Assembly: GCA_038146985.1 (NCBI GenBank) | Contig: JAYQSQ010000010.1 | Span: forward strand, 248,001 to 312,000 | DNA: 64,000 nucleotides | Direction: 5' to 3' | Origin: JADHLJ01 sp038146985 | GTDB taxonomy: Bacteria; Pseudomonadota; Alphaproteobacteria; Thalassobaculales; Thalassobaculaceae | Shown: one piece after another, positions 27,147 to 36,731 of the stretch | How the letters are laid out: every line of letters begins with the position of its first letter | Numbering within the stretch: position 1 is the stretch's first letter | The notes under the pieces: model-generated | Told to the model about the DNA's origin: nothing | Seen by the model: the letters and a program-made list of their open reading frames with translations, nothing else | Databases searched by the model: none | Position numbers and translations under genes: made by a program

Positions 27147-28589
27147 CTACTCCGCCGCCGAGGCCATGCTGCTTGCCGTTTCCGTCGACGGCGACAGATA
27201 GCGCCCCATGCAGCAGCTCGATCTGGATCTGTTTCGCATCGACCGCGCGGGGTTGGATACCCTGGTTCGCGGCGATCGCGGCGGCGACGCCCGCGGCCTG
27301 CCCCGTCATCCAGCATTGCGGTACTGCGCAGGAAGGAGTGCGAGCTTGCATCGCAGGCGATATGCCGCCCGGCGCCCAGTACCCCGTCGAGACTGGCCGG
27401 AACCAGCACCATAGGGGACCGGAGATGTCTGGAATCGTCGGCGACATCGAGGTCGACACGCCGATTCCTGTCTGGCCCAGGAATCTGGCGGTCGGCCATT
27501 GCTCGCGGGTGACCTTGGCCAGACCGGCCACGCGGCCGGCTGTGCCGGACGCCGATCTGCGGCGCGCCGAGCATCAGGAACGCGCCCTCGCCCGGCGCGT
27601 GCCGGCGGTAGAAATCCACATGACTGAGCGTCAACTGGCGCGAGCGGATCTCGACATTGGTCAGGTCCCCGACATCGATGTTGTATCCCGAGAGCCGCGG
27701 CCCCATGAACAGCGCGATATCGTTGCGCCACGATACCCAGGGCTTGTCGAATGAGCCGACTGCCGCGCCCGGCCTTCATGAATTTCGAGAAGGCTTGCTT
27801 GTCGCCGGACTTGAAGGCCAGCCAGCGCTCCATATCCACGCCGCCGATCAGAAGGCCGTGCTGATGCAGTGGTGGATGTCCTTCTCGTCGATATCGGACT
27901 CGAACGCCGCGCCCGCCCGGGCCAGGAGGTCGGCGTCGCCCGTCGTGTCGACCACGACCTCGGCGAGGATCGCCTGGCGCCCTTCCTTGCTCTCGAAGAT
28001 GATACCTTTCATGACGCCGTCCCCGACGATCGGCATCGAGGCCCAGGCGTGGAAGGTCAGGCCGACCTTCTGATCCAGCACCATCTTCATCGACAGCGAT
28101 TTCAGGCTTCCGATCGATGGTCGGCGACCAGGTGACGATGTGATAGGCGGCATTGCGCTGGCCCAGTATTCCGCCGTCGCCACGTCCTTGCTGCCCCAGT
28201 CGGGACGCGACGGGCCCCTGCAGGGCGTCCTTCAGCCTGTCCATGAGCTCGCGTGGGCGATGCCGTTGATCACATGCTTGCCGGTCCAGTCGGACATCCG
28301 GTCGATCCAGATCACCAGAGATCGCCGGTGGCGAGTCCGCCGGAGATGGCTTGTGAAGGCCTGACCAGCATCACCCGGCGCCCATGCGTCCGGTGCGATC
28401 GCGGCTGCGGTTCCGGGCGGGACCACCACCGACCACGAGAACATCGGTCCCGGCATAGACCGGCACCCGCGCGGCCTCGATCACCGACTTGGCCGGGCGC
28501 CGATACGCTTCGCGGGCGGGCCACCGTCCTCGAAGAACTCGATGCCCTGTTCTGCCGATCGTGGTGGTCAGCCAGTTGATGTCTGACAT
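27147..28589 (-). pseudogene. FAD-dependent oxidoreductase, multiply frameshifted
   Basis: FAD-binding oxidoreductase of the large family whose members begin with a GGGPAG dinucleotide motif. It starts at ATG 28589 (MSDINWLTTT), with TDVLVVGGGPA at about 28440 and VIWIDRMSDWTGKHVING at 28250-28320. GLTFHAWASMPIVGDG and VVVDTTGDADLLARAGAAFE lie at 27890-28070. FLMLGAPQIG, WMTGQAAGVAAAIAANQG and the end STETASSMASAAE reach TAG at 27147. At least six frame changes lie between these. About 1443 bases matches ~480 residues. It belongs to the minus-strand run with the monooxygenase and isomerase genes, which are broken in the same way. Confidence 0.75.
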
Positions 28590-28661
28590 GGCCCCTCCCG
28601 GTACCGTCGCCGGCCTCGCAGTGCCAGCGCGGCGCACCGCCCAAGAGCCGGAGGGCGGAAA

Positions 28662-30231
28662 TCAGAGGTGATGGGTCCCATCGCCCTCGCGGAAGCCCGC
28701 GACCGCCTCGGAGATCCGCTCCGGCCAGAAAGCGGCGGCGAGCATACCGGTCGGGCCGATACAGGATTCGATCGCGATGCGCGCGGACTGGCGCATGATC
28801 GGTCAGGACTGGCTGAAAGACCGCGGTGCCGCTGATCGGCGATTTGATCTCAATGATCGCGATCAACGCCGGATCCAGTTCGGGCCAAAGCGTACCGCGC
28901 GCCGCCGCCATCGCGCGGCCCGTCGCCTCGATTGGGCAAGGAGCGCGAAGCCGGCACCGATCGCGTCGTCGAGACGGATCTCGGCGCTGTCCACGCGCTG
29001 ACCATCGGTTGCGGCAGCATCTGACCGACGAGGGACCCGGCAAACGGCTGATCATCAAGGTCAAGATACGCGCCCGCGTCATGGCGGGGCGGTGGTTTGC
29101 CATCTGGATGATGAAGTCGCGCGGCGGGGAAACCGGTCCATCCACTGAACTTAGCTGGCGCAATGCAAGATGCCGCTGCCCTGGGGCATCGGCTACAATG
29201 TCGCCCATCGCCACCGCGAGCTGCACCATGTTCCAGGCCGGTGTTCGGCGTTCGGTCTCGTAGGTCTCGAGTAAAACCGGGCCGGCCTTGCCCTTGGTCA
29301 CCGCCCACAGCTTCCAGGCGAGGTTGTAGTCGCGCAGGCCTGCCGCGTTCATTCCCTGTCCGGCAAAGGCGTGGCCAGATGTTGCATCGCGGCTAAACAC
29401 CCGCCCTTTCCGCCAACTTCGGCGATCTGGGCCTCGAAAGTGTAGACCACCGCGCGGACGATATCGCTGGTCTCGAAGGGGACCGGATGGGCCCCAGCAG
29501 GTCGCGGATTCGCTGGGTCGAGCAGGGCCATCGTGGTTTCCGCCGGCGAGGGGCCTGCCACTATAGCGCCAGTTCGCCACCGGGCGCCGGAATGCTCACA
29601 TAGGGCCGGTCGGCGCGGCAGAAGAATTTCGAGACCGGCTCCTGATCCGGATCGTTCAGCGTATCGGACGATCAGCCAGTCCTCGGATAGTGCCGCCCAG
29701 CATGTCGATCCCGAGGGCGGCGCACCGGGCTTCTGGCCCCGTCGCAGCCGATCAGGTAATCCGGCGCGCACCACCTGCCCCCGCCCTCGGGTGCGCAAGG
29801 TGACGCACGGCGGCGTGCGTCCTGCTCCAGGGCGATGAAGGCCACCGATAGGCGACCGTGACCTGCTCGAAGCGGTCGAGGCCGGCCAGCAAAGCCTTTT
29901 CCAATGTCGGCTGATGGATCTGCGAACGGCGAGGAAACCTGAACTCCGTCGGTCCCGGGCCGACCTCGGCGAAGGGGACACCGTTGTCGTCGTAATAGCG
30001 GGAGCCGTGCCGGGTCTGGCGTTCGACAGGAAGACCCGGTCCAGTCCGGCGGCCTGTAGGTGCGGCAGCGCTCGTCGTCCAGCGTGATCGCCTCGGCATG
30101 TCGTACGGGGCTTCGTTCCGCTCTTATCAGCAAAACATCGACGTCCAGCCGGCCCAGGAGATTGGCGCTCATCAGTCCGGCGGGACCGGCGCCGACGATG
30201 ACGACCGAGACGGCGTTGGGAGCGTGCTCAT
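28662..30231 (-). pseudogene. FAD-binding aromatic monooxygenase (MhpA-like), multiply frameshifted
   Basis: Class A flavin monooxygenase of the PheA/MhpA/TfdB type that hydroxylates phenolic rings. It starts at ATG 30231 with VSVVIVGAGPAGLMSANLLG (FAD motif) almost at once. RHAEAITLDDE, FPRRSQIHQPTLEKALLAGL, YLIGCDGARSPVR (second FAD motif), AGQGMNAAGLRDYNLAWKLW and a C-terminal EAVAGFREGDG region follow in several frames. The total of ~1570 bases fits ~520 residues. Many indels are needed. It lies between an HCCA-type isomerase remnant and an FAD-oxidoreductase remnant. Confidence 0.75.
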
Positions 30232-30248
30232 CGGGACGAAAAAGCGGC

Positions 30249-30857
30249 TCAGGCGGGCAGGCGCGGTGAAGGGCAGCTCTAGCGCCTGCTCGACCATTTC
30301 CAGGCGGTCCTGGCCATAGAACATATCCCTGTCCACCACGTAGGTCGGAGAGCCGAAGACCGAGTGCCCGATCGCCTCCTGGTATTGGCGTCGCAGATGT
30401 CCAGCACCCTTTCGACCCGCTGATCTCAAACAGCGGAGCCGGGTCGATGCCGACCGATCGGGCGATGGCCGCCAGCGTGTCGTTGTCGGCGAGATCCGCG
30501 TCGTCGCGCCAATGCTGTTCCAGCATCGCATGGGCCAGCGCGTCGATGTTAAGCCCTGACCAGCCCCGCGATCAACATGGTGTTGGACGGCGGATCGACT
30601 TGTGGTGGCGGGTCGGCAGGCGCTTGACCGGCGCGTTGCGATATTCCGACCAGCGCTCGACCTCGCGGCCGAAGAAATACTCCAGATGCCCCTGCGCCTG
30701 CCGATTGTCTTGGAGCCGACGCCGACGATCCTGGCGCGCAGGTCATAGGGTTTGTGCGCAATGCTGCGTCCCGCCGCCGCCGCGATTCCATGAGGCGCCT
30801 TGAGCCGAGATAGGCATAGGCGGAATGGGCGGCGTAGAAATATTCGATTTCGGCCAT
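30249..30857 (-). pseudogene. DsbA-family/2-hydroxychromene-2-carboxylate isomerase-like, frameshifted
   Basis: Kappa-GST/HCCA isomerase-like protein with a thioredoxin fold. The start (MAEIEYFYAAHSAYAYLGSR) and end (GHSVFGSPTYVVDRDMFYGQ then RLEMVEQALELPF) are unmistakable, but the middle is shifted at least three times (30400-30790). The ~609 bases equal the usual ~200 residues. The ATG begins one base after the upstream aminotransferase stop, so the two were translationally linked. HCCA isomerases act in polycyclic-aromatic breakdown, which fits the monooxygenase that follows. Confidence 0.72.
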
Positions 30858-30858
30858 G

Positions 30859-31971
30859 TCACAGTCTTTCCAGGAAACCGTCGAGACGCGCCAGCGCATC
30901 CGGCAGGTTGCGTCGCGCGAGACCGATCCGGAAATGCTGGTCGCCGGCATCGAAACACAGACTGGGCGCGCAGACCAGCTTGGCCTCGGCAAGCAGGCGC
31001 TGGCTGAGCTCACTGGTCCCGCCGGGCCCGTTCCAGCGCGGGAAGGAGAGAACTCCGGCTTTCGGTTCGGTCCACTCGAAAAGATTGCCGTGACGGGCCA
31101 TGAAGGCGGATGCCGCGCGCTTGCCGGCCTCAAGGATCCGTGAGTTGCGCTCCAGGATCGCGGCCTCGTGCCGCAGCGCCAGATTGGCGAGAAAATCGAC
31201 TGGTGTCGGCACATAGGCGTTGAACAGCGTGCGCACCGCGCGGATCGGCTCCAGCAGGGCCGGATCGCGGGCCGCCATCCAGCCGAGCCGCAATCCCGGC
31301 AGGCCCAGGGTCTTGGAAAACCCGTGCAGTGAGATCACCCGGTCATGACGATCCGCAAGGCCCGAGAGCCCGTCGGCGGCGCCGCTCGGCAGGCCGGCAT
31401 AGATCTCATCGGCGACGAGGATCGCGCCGCTCGCCTCGACGATCTCCAGCAGTTCGGCATTGAAGGCGGCGTCGGGCATGAAGCCGGTAGGGTTTTGCGG
31501 GAAGGTCGTAAGGATCAGGCGGGTCGGTTCGGCCGTCAGCCGCCGCAGCTCGTCGAGATCCGGAACCCAATCGGCCTCGGCGCGCGCCGGCCACGGCACG
31601 GTTTCGGCGCCGCGCCAACGGGGCAGTTCTAGATGCGGCGGATAGCAGGGGAAGAGCACCACCACCCGGTCCCCGGGCTCTACCAGGGACAGGAACAGCA
31701 TGCCCAACGCCTCGTCGACGCCGCTGGTCGGTAGCAGGCCGTCTGGCGTCACCGCGTCGTATTTCCGGCTTACCGCTTCCAGAAGCTCTGTTGAGGCGTG
31801 ACGGCGGGGGTAGTTGAGGGTGATCTCGTTGAACCGTTCCGCCGCCCCCGGCTCAAGGGCCAGAAGCTCGCTCTGACCTAAAGGTTCCGCCGCCGAGGCA
31901 CTTATATTCAGATCCGCCGCGAGCGCGCCCGGGCTGTCGAAGAACTCCTGCAGGGAAGGATGGTCGGTCAT
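30859..31971 (-). CDS. Class I/II aminotransferase
   Basis: PLP-dependent fold-type I aminotransferase, 370 residues from ATG 31971 (MTDHPSLQEF), with AAGG upstream; ATG 32007 is an alternative. NPTGFMPDAAF, VADEIYAGL and the PLP lysine in SLHGFSKTLGLPGLRLGW are visible, as is the C-terminal substrate arginine region HFRIGLARRN. It heads a minus-strand unit continuing into the isomerase, monooxygenase and FAD-oxidoreductase remnants. Unlike them it is intact. Substrate unknown. Confidence 0.87.
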   Translation of the reverse strand: MTDHPSLQEFFDSPGALAADLNISASAAEPLGQSELLALEPGAAERFNEITLNYPRRHASTELLEAVSRKYDAVTPDGLLPTSGVDEALGMLFLSLVEPGDRVVVLFPCYPPHLELPRWRGAETVPWPARAEADWVPDLDELRRLTAEPTRLILTTFPQNPTGFMPDAAFNAELLEIVEASGAILVADEIYAGLPSGAADGLSGLADRHDRVISLHGFSKTLGLPGLRLGWMAARDPALLEPIRAVRTLFNAYVPTPVDFLANLALRHEAAILERNSRILEAGKRAASAFMARHGNLFEWTEPKAGVLSFPRWNGPGGTSELSQRLLAEAKLVCAPSLCFDAGDQHFRIGLARRNLPDALARLDGFLERL

Positions 31972-32038
31972 GGCTAGACCTTGGTTGCTGGATAGCGGCC
32001 TATCCATGATGCCCGATCACGCCCGCTCGTGCCTCATC

Positions 32039-33220
32039 CTAATTCTCCGCGAGATACGCCACGGCGGCCGCCACGCCGCCCTTGCCGTGGGGGATGCCCT
32101 GGCGCTGGAGGTGCATTTCGATGGTCGCCAGCGCGCCGAGCAGCATCGGCTCGTTGAGATCCCCCAGATGGCCGATGCGGATCACCCGACCGTTCAGCTT
32201 ACCAAGCCCACCGCCGAGCGCGACCTTGCTCTCGGCCAGCACGCGCTCGCGAAAGGCTTCGGCGTTGATGCCTTCGGGCATCAGCACGGCGGTCACCGAG
32301 TCGGAACGGTCGGACGGATTCGCGGCGAACAGGCTGACGCCGTTGCTGTCCGACCAGGCCTCCACCGCGCGTCGTGTCGCCTCGCCGAGCCGCGAATGAC
32401 GGGCGAGGACGTTGTCCAAGCCTTCCTCGGCGAGCATCGCCAGGCCCTCGCGCAGGGCATAGAACATGTGCAGCGGCGCGGTGCCGGCGAAACGCATCCG
32501 GTTCTCCACCGCCGTCAGCTCGCGCCAGTCGAAATAGCGACGCGGCAAACGCGCGGTCTGAGCCGCCTGCATGCCTTTGGCGCTCACCGCGTTGAAGCCG
32601 AGGCCGACGGGCAGCATCAGACCTTTCTGGGAACCCGCGACCGCGACATCGACGCCCCATTCGTCGAAGCGGAAATCCATCGAGCCGAGCGAGGAGATCG
32701 TATCGACCATCAGCAGGGCCGGGTGGCCGGCCTCGTTCATCGCGGCGCGGATGGCGCCGAGATCATTGATGATGCCCGTCGAGGTCTCGTTATGGACCAC
32801 GCAGACCGCCTTGATCTCATGCGCGGTGTCGGCTTTCAGCCGCGCGGCAACCCTGGCCGGATCGATGGCGACGTTCCATTCGGACACGATGGTGTCGGTA
32901 CGCAGGCCCGTCGCCTCGATCATCCGGCGCCAGGACTCCGAGAAGTTTCCCGTCTCCGGCAGCAACAGAAGGTCTCCGGGCGAGCAGGTATTGGTGATCG
33001 CCGCTTCCCAGGAGCCATGCCCGGTGGCGGCATAGGCGAAGATCTCGGCGTTCCTGGTCTTGAGCACGGAACGCAGGCCCGCCAGGCATTCCTTGTTGAT
33101 GGCGACGAATTCCGGCGACATGAAATCCATGGCCGGGCGGTGCATGGCGTTCAGCACCCGGTCCGGAATATTCGTCGGACCAGGAATGTTGAGAAACTCG
33201 CGTCCGGGGCGGTAGGTCAT
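32039..33220 (-). CDS. Class V aminotransferase (serine/alanine-glyoxylate type)
   Basis: PLP enzyme close to serine-glyoxylate aminotransferase. The start at 33220 shares a base with the upstream stop (TGATG), giving MTYRPGREFLNIPGPTNIPD, the family opening. VDTISSLGSMDFRFDEWGVD (PLP Asp) and VAGSQKGLMLP (PLP Lys) follow, and the end has GGLGKLNGRVIRIGHLGD. The 393 residues match. It could take part in glyoxylate/serine metabolism. The DUF1330 gene overlaps it, so the two are coupled. Confidence 0.9.
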   Translation of the reverse strand: MTYRPGREFLNIPGPTNIPDRVLNAMHRPAMDFMSPEFVAINKECLAGLRSVLKTRNAEIFAYAATGHGSWEAAITNTCSPGDLLLLPETGNFSESWRRMIEATGLRTDTIVSEWNVAIDPARVAARLKADTAHEIKAVCVVHNETSTGIINDLGAIRAAMNEAGHPALLMVDTISSLGSMDFRFDEWGVDVAVAGSQKGLMLPVGLGFNAVSAKGMQAAQTARLPRRYFDWRELTAVENRMRFAGTAPLHMFYALREGLAMLAEEGLDNVLARHSRLGEATRRAVEAWSDSNGVSLFAANPSDRSDSVTAVLMPEGINAEAFRERVLAESKVALGGGLGKLNGRVIRIGHLGDLNEPMLLGALATIEMHLQRQGIPHGKGGVAAAVAYLAEN

Positions 33221-33513
33221 CACTCGACCCCTTCGACGATGTAGAGGGTACCGTCGGAGCCCGCCTGTCGCAGTTTGACCAGCTCCGTGTAGGCTTCGGA
33301 ATTGTACCATTCGACGGCGCGCTCAAAGCTCGGGAAACGGGCGATCACGGTGCGGTTATGGGTCGGGGCGGGTCCCTCCAGGCCGAGCTGCCGGCCACCG
33401 CGCGCGAGGTATTCTCCGCCATAGCCCTGCGTGACCTCGGGAACCCGAAGACGGTATTTCTCGAAGGCGGCCTCATCGGTGACGGTGACCTGGGCGATCA
33501 GGTAGGCATAGGG
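33220..33513 (-). CDS. DUF1330 family protein
   Basis: Small ferredoxin-like (dimeric alpha-beta barrel) protein, 97 residues. The start at 33513 gives MPYAYLIAQVTVTDEAAFEKY, the usual DUF1330 opening; RFPSFERAVEWYNSEAYTEL is the conserved second half. The function of the family is unknown. It overlaps the class V aminotransferase by one base (TGATG), so it is probably co-expressed with it. Confidence 0.85.
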   Translation of the reverse strand, partial: PYAYLIAQVTVTDEAAFEKYRLRVPEVTQGYGGEYLARGGRQLGLEGPAPTHNRTVIARFPSFERAVEWYNSEAYTELVKLRQAGSDGTLYIVEGVE

Positions 33514-33645
33514 CATGAGTGGCTCCCGCGTGGCCGTGTTCCAGACTTGAAGGCAATGGATCATCGCCCGGATGGGCGCGCGGGAGAATCGAGAATTTCT
33601 AACGAGAGAGGTTAGCGAATGTTGCGCGCCCGATGGCGCGCCGCG

Positions 33646-34422
33646 TCAAAGGGCCTGGACCCGGGTGACGGAAACAGCGGGCTCAGACGGAGGCGTTGCC
33701 GGCAAAGAAAGCCCCTCCGTTAGCTCCATAGAGCTGGTTTCCGCCGATTCTTGCGATGCGTTTTCCTGCTCCGCCGTCGCCATCCGGGGCGTGTCCGAGG
33801 CCGCGTGCGGCTCCTCGAAAACCCGTTCCTGGCGCAGATCGATCAGCGTGACTCCGGCGATGTCCAGAAGATCGAAACACTCGCCGAGCGAGAGTTTCAG
33901 CGTTTCCTCGATCTTGGCCTTGGAATAGCGCGTGACCTGATCGCTGATCGCGATCTCCAGGCCCTTGTCCAGCACATTGACGACGCCCTCGGGGTGCTGG
34001 CGGATCGCCTCGACCATCTCATCGGTATAGACGTCGATTTCCACCCGGGCTCGGCATCTGAACTTATCGAGGACCGGATCGGCGCCGGTGGCGCGCGCCG
34101 TGAGCCGCCCGGGCAGGCGGACGGTGGTGATCGTGCGGCATCGCGCCTCGACCCTCATTTTCAAAAGGAAAGCGGCAGCGCTCAGTATGCTAAGCAGACC
34201 GGTGGCGAACAGCCATCGGGCGTGGTTCATGTCGGCGTACATGACCGGCCAGCCGTAGATCTCGCCGATGCCGTTGAAGATGTAGATCCAAAGATTGGCG
34301 ATGAGGGACAGTCCGGCCAGAAGCGCCGCGGCGGTGGTGACCGCCCAAAGCACATAGGTGACATTCACGTCCATCGTAGGAGGCGGCCGGCCTCCAAGGC
34401 CTATCCGTGGGATCGCCATCAT
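33646..34422 (-). CDS. Unknown membrane-anchored protein
   Basis: No family recognised. The 258 residues have two hydrophobic segments, about residues 22-50 (VLWAVTTAAALLAGLSLIAN) and 70-88 (LFATGLLSILSAAAFLL). A soluble C-terminal domain with FRCRARVEIDVYTDEMVEAI and ETLKLSLGECFDLLDIAGV follows, then an acidic disordered tail. The hairpin plus soluble domain suggests a cytoplasm-facing inner-membrane protein. GGGAGGG lies five bases before the ATG at 34422. It is divergent from the esterase gene at 34668. Confidence 0.65.
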   Translation of the reverse strand: MMAIPRIGLGGRPPPTMDVNVTYVLWAVTTAAALLAGLSLIANLWIYIFNGIGEIYGWPVMYADMNHARWLFATGLLSILSAAAFLLKMRVEARCRTITTVRLPGRLTARATGADPVLDKFRCRARVEIDVYTDEMVEAIRQHPEGVVNVLDKGLEIAISDQVTRYSKAKIEETLKLSLGECFDLLDIAGVTLIDLRQERVFEEPHAASDTPRMATAEQENASQESAETSSMELTEGLSLPATPPSEPAVSVTRVQAL

Positions 34423-34476
34423 CTGACCCTCCCGTTGCTCATATCAGAAAGATGGTGTGATTCGGAATTTATTTCA

Positions 34477-34512
34477 ATATGAAAATTAAATATGTCTGAT
34501 CACTTTTCATAT
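34477..34512. promoter_or_regulatory. Dyad in an AT-rich divergent intergenic region
   Basis: ATATGAAAA at 34477-34485 and its exact reverse complement at 34504-34512, 18 bases apart, in the AT-rich gap between the divergent genes at 34422 and 34668. It could be an operator or part of a promoter region. The composition alone makes chance dyads more likely here, so this is weak. Confidence 0.3.
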
Positions 34513-34667
34513 GAATGGTAAATTATCTTATCATTTTCCATACTCACACCTAATGCTGCCTTCCAGGCGCGCCTGGGATCCCGCCGTGGCCGGAAACAAT
34601 CGGACGGTCTTTCGCGGGCCTTGAAAAAGCGGCAGGATCGGCTCGATGGGATAATCGGGAGCATATC

Positions 34668-35648
34668 GTGACGGATGCCATGTCGGACCCGCGGCTTGAT
34701 CCGCAGATGCGTGACGTGATGCGGCGCAACGCCGAAATCGCGGCGGAAGAGAATCTCGGGCCGCCGCCGGCCAATCCGGACCCGGTCGAATCGAGACGCC
34801 GGATGAGCATCGAGAGACGCTGGTGGAACGAGGATCTACCGGAACTCGCGAAAGTCACCGACACGGTCTTTCCGGGACCGGCGGGCGACATCCCCGTGCG
34901 CATCCTCTATCCCGAAACAGGACACCCGCTTCCGGCGATCGTCTATTTCCACGGCGGTGGCTGGGTTGTCGGCTCATTGGACACGCACCATCGGGCGATG
35001 CGGTTTCTGGCCCTGAAGTCCGGCTGCGCGGTCGTCGCGGTGGACTATCGCCTGGCGCCGGAAAACCCCTTTCCTGCCCCCCTGGACGACTGCGTCGCGG
35101 CGGTGCGGCACGTGCGGACCCACGGCGCGGCGCTGGATTTCGACCCGGACGCCATCGCGGTGGGCGGCGATTCCGCCGGCGCGAACCTGGCCCTGGCCAC
35201 CGCGCTCAAGCTCCGCGACGCGGGGAACAGCCCGGTCAAGACCGTGCTGTCCTTCTACGGCGCCTTCGAAGCGGGCGGAACCACCGCGTCGCGTGAGGAA
35301 TTCGGCGACGGCAAATTCGGGCTCAGCACCGCCAGCATGAACTGGTACTGGCGCGCCTATGCCGGACCGTCCGGCGACCTCACCGATCCGCTCCTGTCCT
35401 GCATGCGGGCCGATCTGGCGGGCCTGCCGCCGACCCATTTGTTCGCCGCCGAACTGGACGTTCTGCGCGACGATACGGTGGAGATGAACCGCCGCCTCCG
35501 CGCCGCCGGCGTACCGGGAGAATGCGAGATCTATGACGGTGTCGTGCACGCCTTCATCAACATGACCCGCCTGCTCGATAAGGCACACCAGGTCTTGGAC
35601 GCGGCGGCAGCGGCGGTTCGTGGCTCGCTTGGACTGCCGGCACGGTAG
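34668..35648 (+). CDS. Alpha/beta hydrolase, hormone-sensitive-lipase-type esterase
   Basis: Carboxylesterase of bacterial family IV (HSL). The 326 residues carry the oxyanion motif YFHGGGWVVGS, DYRLAPENPFP, and the nucleophile motif GGDSAGANLAL. ELDVLRDD (Asp) and VVHAFINM (His) complete the triad. There is no signal peptide, so it is probably cytosolic. It is followed by a good terminator at 35703, so it is likely a single-gene unit. Confidence 0.92.
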   Translation: MTDAMSDPRLDPQMRDVMRRNAEIAAEENLGPPPANPDPVESRRRMSIERRWWNEDLPELAKVTDTVFPGPAGDIPVRILYPETGHPLPAIVYFHGGGWVVGSLDTHHRAMRFLALKSGCAVVAVDYRLAPENPFPAPLDDCVAAVRHVRTHGAALDFDPDAIAVGGDSAGANLALATALKLRDAGNSPVKTVLSFYGAFEAGGTTASREEFGDGKFGLSTASMNWYWRAYAGPSGDLTDPLLSCMRADLAGLPPTHLFAAELDVLRDDTVEMNRRLRAAGVPGECEIYDGVVHAFINMTRLLDKAHQVLDAAAAAVRGSLGLPAR

Positions 35649-35702
35649 GGGGCGGGGTGAGGGTGCCGTGTGGCCGCACTTTTGGACGTGCCGCCTAGCG
35701 GA

Positions 35703-35737
35703 AAACCGCTATTCGCAGAGCGGTTTGGTGTTTTTTT
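35703..35737 (+). terminator. Rho-independent terminator after the esterase gene
   Basis: AAACCGCT (35703-35710) and AGCGGTTT (35719-35726) form an eight-base stem with an eight-base loop, followed by GGTG and seven Ts. It lies 55 bases beyond the esterase stop and fits the intrinsic terminator pattern. Confidence 0.75.
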
Positions 35738-36002
35738 GGCATTCATTGCCCAAACATTTCTGAAGACTAAATGACAATGAAGATTTCAGTGAATTTTATT
35801 CACAACATTTTAGTAATAATTTCGAAAAGTGACGATTATTAAATCCATTTTCGTGAATATTTTCCGTTTCAGGTTCCTGACTAACATACAAAAAAAACGA
35901 AATTCTCCTTTCCAAACGATCTAGGAGTCTAAATTAACGATTGACCGTCAAAACAGGTTCGAATATCGTCAGGAAATTCAGTATTTCTACGAAAAATCGT
36001 AA
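35738..36002. other. AT-rich intergenic stretch
   Basis: About 265 bases with far lower GC than the surroundings, no open frame and many A/T runs. It includes the short palindrome GTGAATTTTATTCAC at 35789-35803. It probably contains the promoter of the HTH gene at 36003. No gene is seen. Confidence 0.5.
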
Positions 36003-36731
36003 ATGATGGTTGATGCTGAAGATCTAAAGGCGAGGGTTCGGGCGTTTTTGGTGGCGGAGAAATGGCCAATAAACCGTTTTGCCAAAGCGGTGAATTTAAC
36101 GCATCCGACAATTCAAAATATCTTTGATGAAAAATGGAATCCTCGCGCGGATACTCTGCAAGCATGTCTAGAGACAATCAAAAAGCACCGTCCCGTGACG
36201 CGGAAAGAGTATGACAAGCCTGTACATTATAAAATTCCAACGAATTTACTTGATCGATCCGAGAATCTTTTCTTCAAACACTGTGTCGCTCTTTGGAATG
36301 GCCAGGATAAGTTTTTAGACACCGAGTTTTTGCGTCGCCTCGATGAAATAGGCGCCCGTGGTCGATGGAGTGATATCTATGTTGGGCCCGATAATCGGCT
36401 GCGAATCGCACACTATGGGCCAGATGCATTCGGTGCCCGATTTCACGCAACCGACACGCTGTTAATGGATATGCCTCAGCGTGATTTGTTCGACTGGGTC
36501 GAGGCGCGGGTTTGGGAGATTTTGGGATCTGGAACTCCGGAATTCTCGTCTTGCGTTGCGCCAACGCAATCCATCATCGGGACATATGACGTCCCATATA
36601 CCGCGCTTGTCTTGCCCTGTGTTTCTACGATTGGCGGGCCGATCGATAGCGTTGTCTCGATTACTAGGCTCGAGCCCAGTGAATATCGGGATAAAATTTC
36701 ATTGATCAAGGGAACTGCTCATGCCGCATGA
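36003..36731 (+). CDS. HTH-domain protein with C-terminal sensor-like domain
   Basis: A 242-residue protein of unknown role. Residues ~7-60 look like a Cro/XRE-type helix-turn-helix (INRFAKAVNLTHPTIQNIF, then NPRADTLQACLETI). The remainder (from about residue 80) has a mixed alpha/beta pattern, FHATDTLLMDMPQRDLFDWV and TYDVPYTALVLPCVSTIGG, that could be PAS-like; I am not sure of that. Codon use is clearly more AT-rich than the neighbours and the flanks are AT-rich, so it may have been acquired by transfer. A dual ATG start (36003/36006) is possible. Confidence 0.6.
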   Translation: MMVDAEDLKARVRAFLVAEKWPINRFAKAVNLTHPTIQNIFDEKWNPRADTLQACLETIKKHRPVTRKEYDKPVHYKIPTNLLDRSENLFFKHCVALWNGQDKFLDTEFLRRLDEIGARGRWSDIYVGPDNRLRIAHYGPDAFGARFHATDTLLMDMPQRDLFDWVEARVWEILGSGTPEFSSCVAPTQSIIGTYDVPYTALVLPCVSTIGGPIDSVVSITRLEPSEYRDKISLIKGTAHAA

